NCBI GenBank assembly: GCA_004346725.1
Contig: SMDE01000017.1
Span: 1-64,000 of the forward strand
DNA length: 64,000 nucleotides
Direction of reading: 5' to 3'
From: Phytobacter diazotrophicus
GTDB lineage: Bacteria > Pseudomonadota > Gammaproteobacteria > Enterobacterales > Enterobacteriaceae
Part shown: positions 7,611 through 18,410 of the stretch, one piece after another
Layout: every line of letters begins with the position of its first letter
Numbering within the stretch: position 1 is the stretch's first letter
The notes under the pieces: model-generated
Seen by the model: the letters and a program-made list of their open reading frames with translations, nothing else
The model's database searches: none
What the model was told of the DNA's origin: nothing
Made by a program: the position numbers and the translations under genes

Positions 7611-9758
7611 ATGAAAAAAGTCGTCACGGTTTGTCCGTATTGCGCCTCAGGTTGCAAGATTAACCTGGTGGTGGATAACGGAAAAATCGTTCGGGCGGAG
7701 GCTGCGCAAGGAAAGACCAACCAGGGTACCCTGTGTCTGAAAGGCTACTATGGCTGGGATTTTATTAATGATACACAGATCCTTACGCCTCGTCTGAAAA
7801 CCCCAATGATCCGTCGCCAGCGTGGCGGCAAACTGGAAGCCGTCTCCTGGGATGAAGCCCTGGATTACGTTGCCACTCGCCTGAGCGCCATTAAAGAGAA
7901 GTATGGCCCGGATGCGATTCAGACAACCGGCTCGTCCCGCGGTACGGGGAACGAAACCAACTACATAATGCAAAAATTTGCGCGCGCCGTTATTGGTACC
8001 AATAACGTGGACTGCTGCGCACGCGTCTGACACGGCCCATCGGTTGCAGGTCTGCACCAGTCGGTCGGCAATGGCGCAATGAGTAATGCCATTAACGAAA
8101 TCGATAACACGGATCTCGTGTTTATCTTTGGCTATAACCCGGCGGATTCGCACCCTATCGTCGCTAACCACGTGATTCGGGCGAAACAGAACGGGGCAAA
8201 AATCATCGTCTGCGATCCGCGCAAAATCGAAACCGCGCGCATTGCTGATATGCACGTTGCGTTGAAAAACGGCTCGAACATCGCGCTGTTAAACGCACTC
8301 GGGCATGTGATTATTGAAGAAAACCTGTACGACCAGGCGTTCGTGGCCTCGCGTACCCAGGGTTTTGAAGAGTACAAAAAAATCGTCGAAGGCTATACGC
8401 CGGAGTCGGTGGAAGAAATCACAGGCGTGTGCGCTGCGGATATCCGTAAAGCCGCCCGCATGTATGCCGGTGCGAAAAACGCCACCATCCTGTGGGGCAT
8501 GGGCGTAACCCAGTTCTATCAGGGCGTAGAGACGGTACGTTCACTGACCAGTCTCGCCATGCTGACGGGCAACCTGGGTAAACCGCATGTTGGGGTGAAC
8601 CCGGTACGTGGGCAGAACAACGTCCAGGGCGCCTGCGATATGGGTGCGCTGCCGGATACCTTCCCGGGCTACCAGTTCGTCAAAGAACAGGCTCACCGCG
8701 ATAAATTCGCGAAAGCCTGGGGTGTGGCCGAGCTGCCCGCGCATACCGGTTATCGCATCAGCGAACTGCCGCACCGCGCGGCACATGGCGAAGTGCGCGC
8801 CGCGTACATCATGGGGGAAGATCCGCTGCAGACCGATGCAGAACTCTCCGCCGTGCGTAAAGCGTTTGAGGATCTGGAACTGGTCATCGTGCAGGATATC
8901 TTTATGACCAAAACCGCGTCGGCGGCGGACGTCATATTGCCATCCACCTCCTGGGGTGAGCATGAAGGTGTGTTCACGGCGGCTGACCGTGGCTTCCAGC
9001 GCTTCTTTAAAGCGGTAGAACCGAAGTGGGATCTGAAAACGGACTGGCAGATTATCAGTGAGATTGCCACCCGTATGGGCTACCCGATGCATTACAACAA
9101 CACGCAGGAAATCTGGGACGAATTGCGTCATCTCTGCCCGGATTTCTACGGCGCCACCTACGAGAAAATGGGTGAGCTGGGCTACATTCAGTGGCCGTGT
9201 CGCGATACATCGGATGCCGATCAGGGGACGTCGTATCTCTTCAAAGAGAAGTTCGACACCGATACCGGGCTGGCGAAGTTCTTCACCTGCGACTGGGTCG
9301 CGCCAATCGACAAACTCAACGACGAGTTCCCGATGGTGCTCTCTACCGTGCGTGAAGTGGGCCACTACTCTTGCCGTTCGATGACCGGCAACTGTGCGGC
9401 GCTGTCGGCACTGGCAGATGAACCCGGCTACGCGCAAATCAACACCGCCGATGCCGCGCGCCTCGGTATTGAAGATGAAGCGCTGGTGTGGGTGAACTCG
9501 CGTAAAGGCCGGATTATCACTCGTGCGCAGGTCAGTGAACGCCCGAATAAAGGCGCGGTGTACATGACCTACCAGTGGTGGATTGGTGCCTGTAACGAGC
9601 TGGTGACGGAGAACCTGAGTCCGATTACCAAAACGCCAGAGTACAAGTACTGCGCGGTGAATGTGGAACGTATTCCCGACCAGCGTGCTGCCGAGCAGTA
9701 TGTGATCGACGAGTACAACAAACTGAAATCGCGTCTGCGCGAAAGCGCACTGGGCTAA
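7611..9758 (+). CDS. fdhF: Formate dehydrogenase H, selenocysteine-containing
   Basis: FdhF oxidises formate to CO2 in the formate hydrogenlyase complex, using a molybdopterin (bis-MGD) cofactor, one 4Fe-4S cluster and selenocysteine. The reading frame crosses TGA 8028-8030 in frame, and reading that codon as selenocysteine gives a 715-residue protein with Sec at 140, the same as E. coli. The N-terminal CPYCASGC motif carries cluster cysteines. The sequence after the TGA can form the SECIS hairpin. A conventional caller splits this gene into 7611-8030 and 8079-9758. The gene has its own sigma-54 promoter and terminator and no operon partner here. Confidence 0.97.
8028..8070 (+). promoter_or_regulatory. 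SECIS element and UGA selenocysteine codon of fdhF
   Basis: The UGA at 8028-8030 is followed by a stem-loop whose apical part, about 8042-8058, reads GGTTGCAGGTCTGCACC. SelB binds this type of hairpin to deliver Sec-tRNA. Flanking coding sequence (CCAR before and HGPSV after the UGA) is conserved in frame. Confidence 0.88.
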
Positions 9759-9771
9759 TAGCGGCGTAAAA

Positions 9772-9807
9772 AAAACGGGGTGTGATTATCGCACCCCGTT
9801 TTATTTT
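9772..9807 (+). terminator. Rho-independent terminator of fdhF
   Basis: An 11-bp stem AAAACGGGGTG / CACCCCGTTTT with a short loop is followed by TTATTTTGTT, 14 bp after the fdhF stop. Confidence 0.88.
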
Positions 9808-9834
9808 GTTATTTATAACATAACCATTAAATGA

Positions 9835-10332
9835 TTATGGCTTTAAATTAAGCAGCCTTGAAATAACAGGCAAAATATTCTCTTCAAACGCAGCGCGTTC
9901 AGGCTCGCGTTTTTCACTTAAAAAATCGTCAGAAATGGCAATATTACCGCCGCCGTGCTCGCTCTTACGGCTCAGGGCATAATGAAATGTCCGCATTTCG
10001 CCGACGCGCGAAATGGAGTAGATCTCATTAAAACGGCTGAGATCTTTTTCCGGCAGAAAGGGAACTTTCTTCGTTATCCGCCCGGTGGCGACATCAAAAA
10101 TAAGCACTTCCGCATTCTTTAAGGTGTAGATAAGCCCGTACCCCGTCAGAACGGCGCCGAAAAGCAGAAACACGATGACGGATTGCAGTGTCCTGTCGTT
10201 CATTTGCGTCCAAATAAACGTGCCGACCAGCAGGGCAATACCGGCCGCGACAAATACCAGTGCGCTACCGACCTTCCACGGACGATAGACCAGGCGCCGG
10301 TCGGTCAACTCTACCAGCAAAGGGGCTGGCAT
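9835..10332 (-). CDS. Hypothetical membrane protein (165 aa), paralogue of the upstream gene
   Basis: I do not recognise a named family. Two strongly hydrophobic segments lie near residues 19-40 and 49-70, followed by a soluble C-terminal part starting at VLIFDVATGRITKKVPFLP. The layout matches the adjacent 158-residue protein: a short N-terminal hydrophilic part, a two-segment hairpin, then a beta-rich domain beginning (V/I)FD(L/V)...RI. The gene is the second of a two-gene unit; its ATG overlaps the preceding TGA by one base (TGATG), so translation is probably coupled. Function is unknown. Confidence 0.75.
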   Translation of the reverse strand: MPAPLLVELTDRRLVYRPWKVGSALVFVAAGIALLVGTFIWTQMNDRTLQSVIVFLLFGAVLTGYGLIYTLKNAEVLIFDVATGRITKKVPFLPEKDLSRFNEIYSISRVGEMRTFHYALSRKSEHGGGNIAISDDFLSEKREPERAAFEENILPVISRLLNLKP

Positions 10333-10808
10333 CAGGCATCTCCTCGCGGGCTGATACCCAGAAAGGCTTCCGTCTCTTCCATCATAGCCTGCGGCGCTTT
10401 CTGGCCGGGGCCAAACTGCCTTATCGGCATTTTCGAGGTTTTACCGTCAACGTTAAAGACCACATTGACAATACTGTTACGAATAAGGCCAAAAAAGCGG
10501 TACTGGCGAATCAACTCAAGCCCGGCGAAATTATCCAACGACTGGTTGTATGTCGTTTTGCCGCCGCCGTTCTGGATATAAAAAATGCGTTTATCTAAAT
10601 CAAATACCATCTTGATGCGCAGCGTCGCCAGCATCACGCCGGCAATGGCAAATAAAACGAGCGCGACAATAATACCGCGCAGTGATGATTCATGTTTGAA
10701 ATAGGCATAAACGCCCATCGCAGCAAACGCGATCGCCAGGGCTATTTTCAATCCCTTTTGATTTTTAACAATATAGCGATTGCCTTCATGTAGATAAAAG
10801 TCTGACAT
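10332..10808 (-). CDS. Hypothetical membrane protein (158 aa)
   Basis: The family is not recognised. Two hydrophobic segments lie near residues 20-37 and 43-62, followed by a soluble domain starting RIKMVFDLDKRIFYIQNGGGKTTY. It is the first gene of a two-gene unit with the paralogous protein at 9835-10332 and overlaps it by one base. The upstream region is AT-rich. The pair occupies the fdhF-gltP interval, which in E. coli K-12 holds yjcO instead, so it is likely lineage-specific DNA. Function is unknown. Confidence 0.75.
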   Translation of the reverse strand: MSDFYLHEGNRYIVKNQKGLKIALAIAFAAMGVYAYFKHESSLRGIIVALVLFAIAGVMLATLRIKMVFDLDKRIFYIQNGGGKTTYNQSLDNFAGLELIRQYRFFGLIRNSIVNVVFNVDGKTSKMPIRQFGPGQKAPQAMMEETEAFLGISPRGDA

Positions 10809-10898
10809 TCCTGAACTCTCCGTATCATCAGGGTAACGTTAAACGCGTACTAATATCCGCGACAGACGTATTATGGCTACAATTACTTAATCTGCTAT

Positions 10899-10928
10899 AA
10901 AAAAATCGCCCCGCAATTTAGGAGGCGA
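10899..10928 (-). terminator. Terminator of the VOC-family gene
   Basis: Read on the minus strand, TCGCCTC / GGGGCGA forms a 7-pair stem with one G-T pair, followed by TTTTTTTATAG. It lies about 40 bp past the stop codon of the gene at 10968-11354. Confidence 0.7.
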
Positions 10929-10967
10929 CAGTCGACGTACATATATTATATGGCCCGGTAAGGGAGA

Positions 10968-11354
10968 TTACGCCGCGACCAGCTCAATGCGATTACCGTC
11001 CGGGTCGGCAATCACCGCTTCATAAAACCCATCGCCGGTCCATCTCGCCGGGCTTAGCAAACACCCGTTTGCCTGTGCTTTTTGCGCCATCGCGTCCACC
11101 TCATTGCTACCGCCAACGGTAATCGCGATATGCGCCCAGCCGACAAATTCCGGGTTAACCGGCGCATCATCAAGCTCAGGCAAGGCCATCAGTTCAATGG
11201 TCGGCCCCTCGCTCAGGGAAATGAAGTGCGAGGCGAAGCCAGGACGGTTTTTACTGAGATAGCGTTCGTTGCTCTGCCCGCCGAACACTTCCTGCCAGAA
11301 AGCGACCTGCGCATCCAGGTTGCGCGTCCAGAGCGCGACGTGTGCAATTTTCAT
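10968..11354 (-). CDS. VOC-superfamily (glyoxalase/dioxygenase fold) protein
   Basis: The 128-residue protein has the vicinal-oxygen-chelate pattern: MKIAHVALWTRNLDAQVAFW at the N terminus, GWAHIAITVG in the middle, and AVIADPDGNRIELV at the C terminus. Probable metal ligands are His5, a Glu in IELMA, the His of WAHIAI and the Glu of IELVAA. Such proteins include glyoxalase I, fosfomycin-resistance enzymes and dioxygenases, and length alone does not separate them. It is transcribed divergently from the DeoR-type regulator at 11460, with about 105 bp between, so the regulator may control it. Confidence 0.82.
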   Translation of the reverse strand: MKIAHVALWTRNLDAQVAFWQEVFGGQSNERYLSKNRPGFASHFISLSEGPTIELMALPELDDAPVNPEFVGWAHIAITVGGSNEVDAMAQKAQANGCLLSPARWTGDGFYEAVIADPDGNRIELVAA

Positions 11355-11459
11355 CTTTTATCTCCACAGTGGTTATACCCGGTAGCCGCATTGACAAGGC
11401 GGTTCATAATGCTGGATCATGCTCATTATTGCTCGATGACATTTCAATAAAGAGGCTTT

Positions 11460-12230
11460 ATGCTCGATTATGCAGCTTTTCCGCAACAGCGACAAGCACG
11501 TATTCGCCACCTTTTGCAGGAAAACGGACGCGTTGTCTGTGCAGAACTGGCCAGCCAGATGCAGGTATCTGAACATACTATTCGCAGGGATTTACAAGAG
11601 CTTAGTCATTCAGGCGTGTGCAAAAAGGTCTATGGTGGCGCGGTACTGCAGTTGCCGGAAGCCGGGAATTTTCACAGTCGCAAAGTGAAAAACAGTGCAG
11701 AAAAGGACAAGATCGCGCAGCAATGCGCAGCACTGGTGAAGCCAGACACCTGTATTTTCATTGATGCCGGTACGACGAATCTGGCCATCGCCAGAGCCCT
11801 GCCTGCGGATATCCGCATCACAGCGGTGACGAACTCACCCGAAATCGCCGTCGAACTCATGAAACGCTCGCACAGCGAAGTGATCCTTCTGGGCGGGCAG
11901 ATTCATCAGGCCACGGGAGGCTGCGTTGGCAGTGGTGCCGTTGCGCAGATTCAGGAGATGTTATTCGATCAGGTGTTTATTGGCGGTTGCGCTATGGACC
12001 CGGATGTTGGGCTAACAGGGTTTGATTTTGCCGACTGCGAATTTAAAAAAGCGGTGCTGAAACAGAGTAACCAGACGGTTGTTGCCCTGACGGCAGATAA
12101 ACTGCCCGGCGTGGCACGCTATGTTGTGGCACGGCCTCAGGCGCTTGATGTGATAATCATTGAAGCACGTATCAGCGATGCACTGCGTACCGTATTAAAG
12201 GAACAACAGATTACCGTTATCACGGCCTGA
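11460..12230 (+). CDS. DeoR/GlpR-family transcriptional regulator
   Basis: The 256-residue protein has an N-terminal DeoR helix-turn-helix (RQARIRHLLQENGRV...VSEHTIRRDLQELSHSG) and the C-terminal sugar-phosphate sensing domain with IFIDAGTTNLAIARAL near residue 100. Family members repress carbohydrate genes and are released by a phosphorylated sugar. An AAAGAGG ribosome site precedes the start. The only divergent neighbour is the VOC protein gene, and no sugar operon is directly linked, so its target is unknown. The sugar operon at 305-6604 is a possible but distant candidate. Confidence 0.88.
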   Translation: MLDYAAFPQQRQARIRHLLQENGRVVCAELASQMQVSEHTIRRDLQELSHSGVCKKVYGGAVLQLPEAGNFHSRKVKNSAEKDKIAQQCAALVKPDTCIFIDAGTTNLAIARALPADIRITAVTNSPEIAVELMKRSHSEVILLGGQIHQATGGCVGSGAVAQIQEMLFDQVFIGGCAMDPDVGLTGFDFADCEFKKAVLKQSNQTVVALTADKLPGVARYVVARPQALDVIIIEARISDALRTVLKEQQITVITA

Positions 12231-12265
12231 AACAAGAAGCGCCGCCTCCCGGACGGAAGGCGGCG
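12231..12265 (-). terminator. Probable gltP terminator
   Basis: CGCCGCCT / AGGCGGCG is a perfect 8-bp stem with a 10-base loop. On the minus strand it is followed by CTTCTTGTTT. It fills the gap between the convergent DeoR-type gene and gltP. Confidence 0.7.
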
Positions 12266-12271
12266 TGACGA

Positions 12272-13585
12272 TTACAGATCGGCCGTCTTGTCGAACTTGC
12301 CGAGCATTTCACGCTCGTAAGCCGCGGCTTTTTTACGGTCAAACTTATGTTCCCACTTGGCGATAACCAATACCGCCAGCGCATTACCCACAACGTTCAG
12401 GGCGGTACGCGCCATATCAAGGATACGGTCAACACCGGCAATAAAGGCCAGACCTTCCAGCGGAATGCCCACACTGCCCAGCGTTGCCAGCAACACCACG
12501 AACGAAACGCCCGGCACACCGGCAATACCTTTAGAGGTAACCATCAGCGTCAGCACCAGAATGATCTCCTGGCCCAGCGACAGGTCGATACCGTAAAGCT
12601 GTGCAATAAAGATGGCAGCAATACTCTGGTACAGCGTAGAACCGTCGAGGTTAAAGGAGTAACCGGTCGGTACCACGAAGCTGGTGATGGATGCTGGCGC
12701 GCCATAGGCTTCCATCTTCTCAATGATACGCGGCAGCACACTTTCAGAGCTTGCAGTGGAGTAGGCCAGGATCAGCTCATCTTTCAGAATGCGGATGAGC
12801 GTCCAGATACTGAGTTTGCACATCCGCGCCACCAGTCCCAGCACCACCAGCGCAAAGAACAGCACCGCAAAGTAAACCAGCACCACCAGTTTCGCCAGCG
12901 GCCACAGGGACGCAAAACCGAAGTTCGCGACCGTTACGGAGATCAGCGCAAATACGCCGACCGGCGCGTAACGCATCACCATATGGGTCACTTTGAACAT
13001 GGTTTCAGAGATAGAACGGAACACCGTAACCAGCGGTTCGCGGTGCGTGGCAGGCAGTGAAGAGAGCCCCAGGCCAAACAGTACCGAGAAGAAAATAATC
13101 GGCAGCATTTCGCCCTTCGCCATCGAAGACACGATGTTGGTCGGCACCAGAGACAAAATCGTGTTCATCAAGCCATGCGCGTGGCTTTGCACTTCTGCCG
13201 TGGTGCTCTGATATTTCGAAATATCCACCGCCGCGAGTTGTGACATATCAATGCCCGACCCCGGCTGGAAGACATTCGCCAGCGTAATACCCAGCACAAT
13301 GGCCACCGTGGTGATCACTTCGAAATAAATAATGGTCTTGGCGCCAATACGCCCCAATTGTTTCGCATCACCCACACCGGCAATACCCACCACCAGCGTG
13401 GAGATAACAATTGGCACAACAATCATTTTGATCAAATGAATAAAGATATCGCCTGCCGGAGACAGGAGATTCGCAATCAGCCATTCGCGGCTGTCGCTGT
13501 GATAATGCAAGTAACTGCCCAGAAGAATACCCAGCACCAGGGCCAGCAGAATCTGCCAGGCCAGGCTGACTTTCAAATTTTTCAT
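12272..13585 (-). CDS. gltP: Glutamate/aspartate:proton symporter
   Basis: The 437-residue inner-membrane protein belongs to the dicarboxylate/amino acid:cation symporter family and imports glutamate and aspartate with protons. It is nearly identical in layout to E. coli GltP (MKN start, SLAWQIL, then GSYLHYHSDSR). The hairpin-loop motif AYSTASSESVLP and the later SFNLDGSTLYQ are the family substrate-binding regions. The frame is open for 25 further codons upstream, but the ATG at 13585 matches the E. coli start and follows GAGGATG. It diverges from acs across about 410 bp; in K-12 the nrf operon lies between the two. Confidence 0.95.
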   Translation of the reverse strand: MKNLKVSLAWQILLALVLGILLGSYLHYHSDSREWLIANLLSPAGDIFIHLIKMIVVPIVISTLVVGIAGVGDAKQLGRIGAKTIIYFEVITTVAIVLGITLANVFQPGSGIDMSQLAAVDISKYQSTTAEVQSHAHGLMNTILSLVPTNIVSSMAKGEMLPIIFFSVLFGLGLSSLPATHREPLVTVFRSISETMFKVTHMVMRYAPVGVFALISVTVANFGFASLWPLAKLVVLVYFAVLFFALVVLGLVARMCKLSIWTLIRILKDELILAYSTASSESVLPRIIEKMEAYGAPASITSFVVPTGYSFNLDGSTLYQSIAAIFIAQLYGIDLSLGQEIILVLTLMVTSKGIAGVPGVSFVVLLATLGSVGIPLEGLAFIAGVDRILDMARTALNVVGNALAVLVIAKWEHKFDRKKAAAYEREMLGKFDKTADL

Positions 13586-13998
13586 AACTCGAGACATCCT
13601 CAATGAAGCGACCTTCCCGGTGGGGAACGACTCATACGGAAAGGGTATGGTTAGCGTCACACGCTCTTGCGGGGTTTTTTAACGCGCATTATCAGTACCA
13701 TTTGCAGGGTGTAGGGCGCAACCCTTTACCAGAAGGGGTATTGACTGAATTTATGCATAAAAACGCTTTTTTATGCCATTTATCATACATAACTGTTTGT
13801 TATGAAAAAACTTTTTTTCAGCCATTTTTAGATAATTAATTCCGGCAATTATTTTCCTTCAAAGATTCATTTGTTCAGTTTTCATACTGTTCAGTCAATG
13901 CGTGATCTATAGCGCAAATAATAAACAAACCAGGCAAAGCCCCTATAATTAACGTTTATTTGACATATTATTAACATCCTACAAGGAGAGCAAAAGCC
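13586..13998. promoter_or_regulatory. gltP-acs divergent regulatory region
   Basis: The region is AT-rich. CGTGATCTATAGCGCA at 13901-13916 resembles a CRP site (GTGA half conserved, second half weak), and TATAAT at 13944-13949 is a good -10 element upstream of acs. In E. coli acs is activated by CRP from upstream sites during carbon limitation, which fits. AAGGAGAG at 13983-13990 is the acs ribosome site. I see no further gene here. Confidence 0.6.
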
Positions 13999-15957
13999 AT
14001 GAGCCAAATCCATAAACACGATATTCCCGCAAATATTGCGGAACGTTGCCTGATCAATCCGGAGCAGTACGAGGCTAAATACCAGCAATCCATTACCGAC
14101 CCTGACACCTTCTGGGGCGAGCAAGGCAAAATCCTTGACTGGATTAAACCCTATCAGAAAGTGAAAAATACCTCCTTCGCCCCGGGTAATGTCTCCATTA
14201 AATGGTACGAAGACGGCACGCTGAACCTTGCGGCCAACTGTCTTGACCGCCATCTTGCCGAACGTGGCGACCAAACCGCCATCATTTGGGAAGGCGACGA
14301 CGCCAGCCAAAGTAAACATATTACCTATCGCCAGTTGCATACAGATGTCTGCCGTTTTGCCAATGTACTGACAGACCTGGGCATTAAAAAAGGCGACGTG
14401 GTGGCTATCTATATGCCCATGGTTCCGGAAGCCGCAGTCGCAATGCTGGCCTGTGCGCGTATCGGTGCCGTCCACTCGGTCATTTTCGGTGGCTTCTCGC
14501 CGGAAGCCGTTGCCGGACGCATTGTGGACTCCAGCTCCCGTCTGGTGATCACCGCCGATGAAGGCGTACGTGCCGGGCGTAATATCCCGTTGAAAAAGAA
14601 CGTTGATGACGCGCTGAAAAACCCGAATGTAAAAACCGTTGAGCATGTCGTGGTACTTAAACGTACCGGCGGCAACATCGACTGGCACGAAGGCCGCGAC
14701 CTATGGTGGGACGCCCTCACCGCCAATGCCAGCCCGCAACACCAGCCGGTTGAAGTCAATGCCGAAGACCCGCTGTTTATCCTCTATACCTCCGGTTCTA
14801 CAGGCAAGCCTAAAGGCGTACTGCACACCACCGGCGGCTATCTGGTTTATGCAGCCACCACCTTTAAGTATGTCTTCGATTATCACGACGGCGACGTCTA
14901 CTGGTGCACCGCCGATGTCGGCTGGGTCACCGGCCACAGCTACCTGCTGTACGGACCACTGGCCTGCGGCGCGATTACCCTGATGTTCGAAGGGGTGCCG
15001 AACTGGCCGACGCCAGCGCGTATGAGCCAGGTTGTGGACAAACACAAGGTCAATATTCTCTATACCGCGCCCACGGCTATCCGTGCGCTGATGGCGGAAG
15101 GTGACAAAGCGATTGACGGTACGGACCGCTCTTCGCTGCGCATTCTCGGTTCCGTCGGCGAGCCCATCAACCCGGAAGCCTGGGAGTGGTACTGGAAGAA
15201 AATCGGCAACGAAAAATGCCCGGTCATGGACACCTGGTGGCAGACCGAAACCGGGGGCTTTATGATCACCCCGCTACCGGGTGCAATACAGCTCAAAGCG
15301 GGTTCCGCGACCCGTCCGTTCTTTGGCGTACAGCCTGCGCTGGTGGATAACGAAGGTCATCCACTGGAAGGAGCCACCGAGGGCAACCTGGTGATTACCG
15401 ACTCCTGGCCGGGCCAGGCGCGTACCCTGTTTGGCGACCACGAGCGTTTTGAGCAGACCTACTTCTCAACCTTCAAGAACATGTACTTTAGTGGCGATGG
15501 CGCGCGCCGCGATGAAGATGGCTATTACTGGATAACCGGCCGCGTGGACGACGTGCTGAACGTTTCCGGCCACCGACTGGGGACCGCGGAGATTGAATCG
15601 GCGCTGGTCTCCCACCCAAAAATCGCCGAAGCCGCGGTGGTGGGCATTCCACACAATATTAAAGGCCAGGCCATCTACGCTTACGTCACCCTGAACCACG
15701 GTGAAGAGCCGACCCCCGCGCTCTATACCGAGGTGCGCAACTGGGTACGTAAAGAGATTGGCCCGCTGGCAACGCCGGATGTCCTGCACTGGACCGACTC
15801 TCTGCCCAAAACCCGTTCCGGCAAAATCATGCGCCGTATTCTGCGCAAAATTGCCGCCGGGGATACCAGCAATTTCGGCGATACCTCAACCCTCGCGGAT
15901 CCGGGTGTCGTGGAGAAACTGCTCGAAGAGAAGCAGGCCATCACCATGCCATCGTAA
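13999..15957 (+). CDS. acs: Acetyl-CoA synthetase
   Basis: Acs converts acetate, ATP and CoA to acetyl-CoA through acetyl-AMP and is the high-affinity route for acetate scavenging. The 652-residue length equals that of E. coli. Visible motifs are [12 protein letters not shown] (AMP-binding loop, near residue 264), the adenylation core WWQTETGG near 413, and RSGKIMRR near the C terminus, whose lysine (about 609) is the residue inactivated by acetylation in homologues. It is followed by a REP-like and a long ERIC element, then yjcH and actP, so the three genes probably form one unit with RNA hairpins after acs. Confidence 0.97.
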   Translation: MSQIHKHDIPANIAERCLINPEQYEAKYQQSITDPDTFWGEQGKILDWIKPYQKVKNTSFAPGNVSIKWYEDGTLNLAANCLDRHLAERGDQTAIIWEGDDASQSKHITYRQLHTDVCRFANVLTDLGIKKGDVVAIYMPMVPEAAVAMLACARIGAVHSVIFGGFSPEAVAGRIVDSSSRLVITADEGVRAGRNIPLKKNVDDALKNPNVKTVEHVVVLKRTGGNIDWHEGRDLWWDALTANASPQHQPVEVNAEDPLFILYTSGSTGKPKGVLHTTGGYLVYAATTFKYVFDYHDGDVYWCTADVGWVTGHSYLLYGPLACGAITLMFEGVPNWPTPARMSQVVDKHKVNILYTAPTAIRALMAEGDKAIDGTDRSSLRILGSVGEPINPEAWEWYWKKIGNEKCPVMDTWWQTETGGFMITPLPGAIQLKAGSATRPFFGVQPALVDNEGHPLEGATEGNLVITDSWPGQARTLFGDHERFEQTYFSTFKNMYFSGDGARRDEDGYYWITGRVDDVLNVSGHRLGTAEIESALVSHPKIAEAAVVGIPHNIKGQAIYAYVTLNHGEEPTPALYTEVRNWVRKEIGPLATPDVLHWTDSLPKTRSGKIMRRILRKIAAGDTSNFGDTSTLADPGVVEKLLEEKQAITMPS

Positions 15958-15963
15958 CAACGA

Positions 15964-15998
15964 CCCTCACCCTGCCCCTCTCCCTAAAAGGGAGAGGG
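15964..15998. repeat. REP-like palindromic repeat
   Basis: CCCTCACCCTGCCCCTCTCCC-TAAAA-GGGAGAGGG is the same repeat type as at 132-169 and 39981-40013. It starts 7 bp after the acs stop. Confidence 0.75.
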
Positions 15999-16020
15999 AA
16001 TAATAAAAACCCTACCCAAA

Positions 16021-16210
16021 GGATTTCGCGTTACAGGAAGGCGGCAAACGCACACATCCCCAGCAGCATAGATAACTATGTGACTGGGGTGACAAATCTG
16101 TCTGGAACAGATTTGAACGTTACTTGTAACGGCCCCGTCAGGGGCGAGGCCCAGGGATGGGCCGAGTAACAAGTGCAGCCAACGAACCTGTGGCGTGAAA
16201 GACGAAGGGG
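16021..16210. repeat. Long ERIC element with an internal insertion
   Basis: The left end TTACAGGAAGGCGGCAA, the core CATCCCCAGCAGCATA...TATGTGACTGGGGTGA and the right end CAGCCAACGAACCTGTGGCGTGAA follow the ERIC pattern seen at 59541-59665. Between the core and the right end are about 70 extra bases (about 16093-16170) rich in small palindromes, such as CAAATCTG/CAGATTTG and CGTTACTTGTAACG. ERICs with an insertion of this sort are known in enterobacteria. It lies between acs and yjcH within the probable operon. Confidence 0.8.
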
Positions 16211-16231
16211 ATACCTCTGGAGAGTTCTGTG

Positions 16232-18192
<1,961 letters not shown>

Positions 18193-18200
18193 GCCCCTCT

Positions 18201-18224
18201 GCCCCGGTCAGCCATGACCGGGGC
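18201..18224 (+). terminator. Hairpin after actP
   Basis: GCCCCGGTCA-GCCA-TGACCGGGGC is a perfect 10-bp stem starting 9 bases after the actP stop. No T run follows, so it may act by stabilising the 3' end or need Rho. Confidence 0.55.
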
Positions 18225-18410
18225 AACATCACAGTTTTTCCCGCCACAGGTGACAGACATCACCTTTTTTGCCGCCAAAAAGCCGATCCCTGTCACAAAC
18301 ATTTCCCCTGCTTTGTAAGCAACATCACGCTTTTGCATCTCCTGCCCCTTCCTGACACGCAGGTCGTCGACGGGTACACGACAGCCCGACGGCGCCCCTT
18401 TATGCTTATT

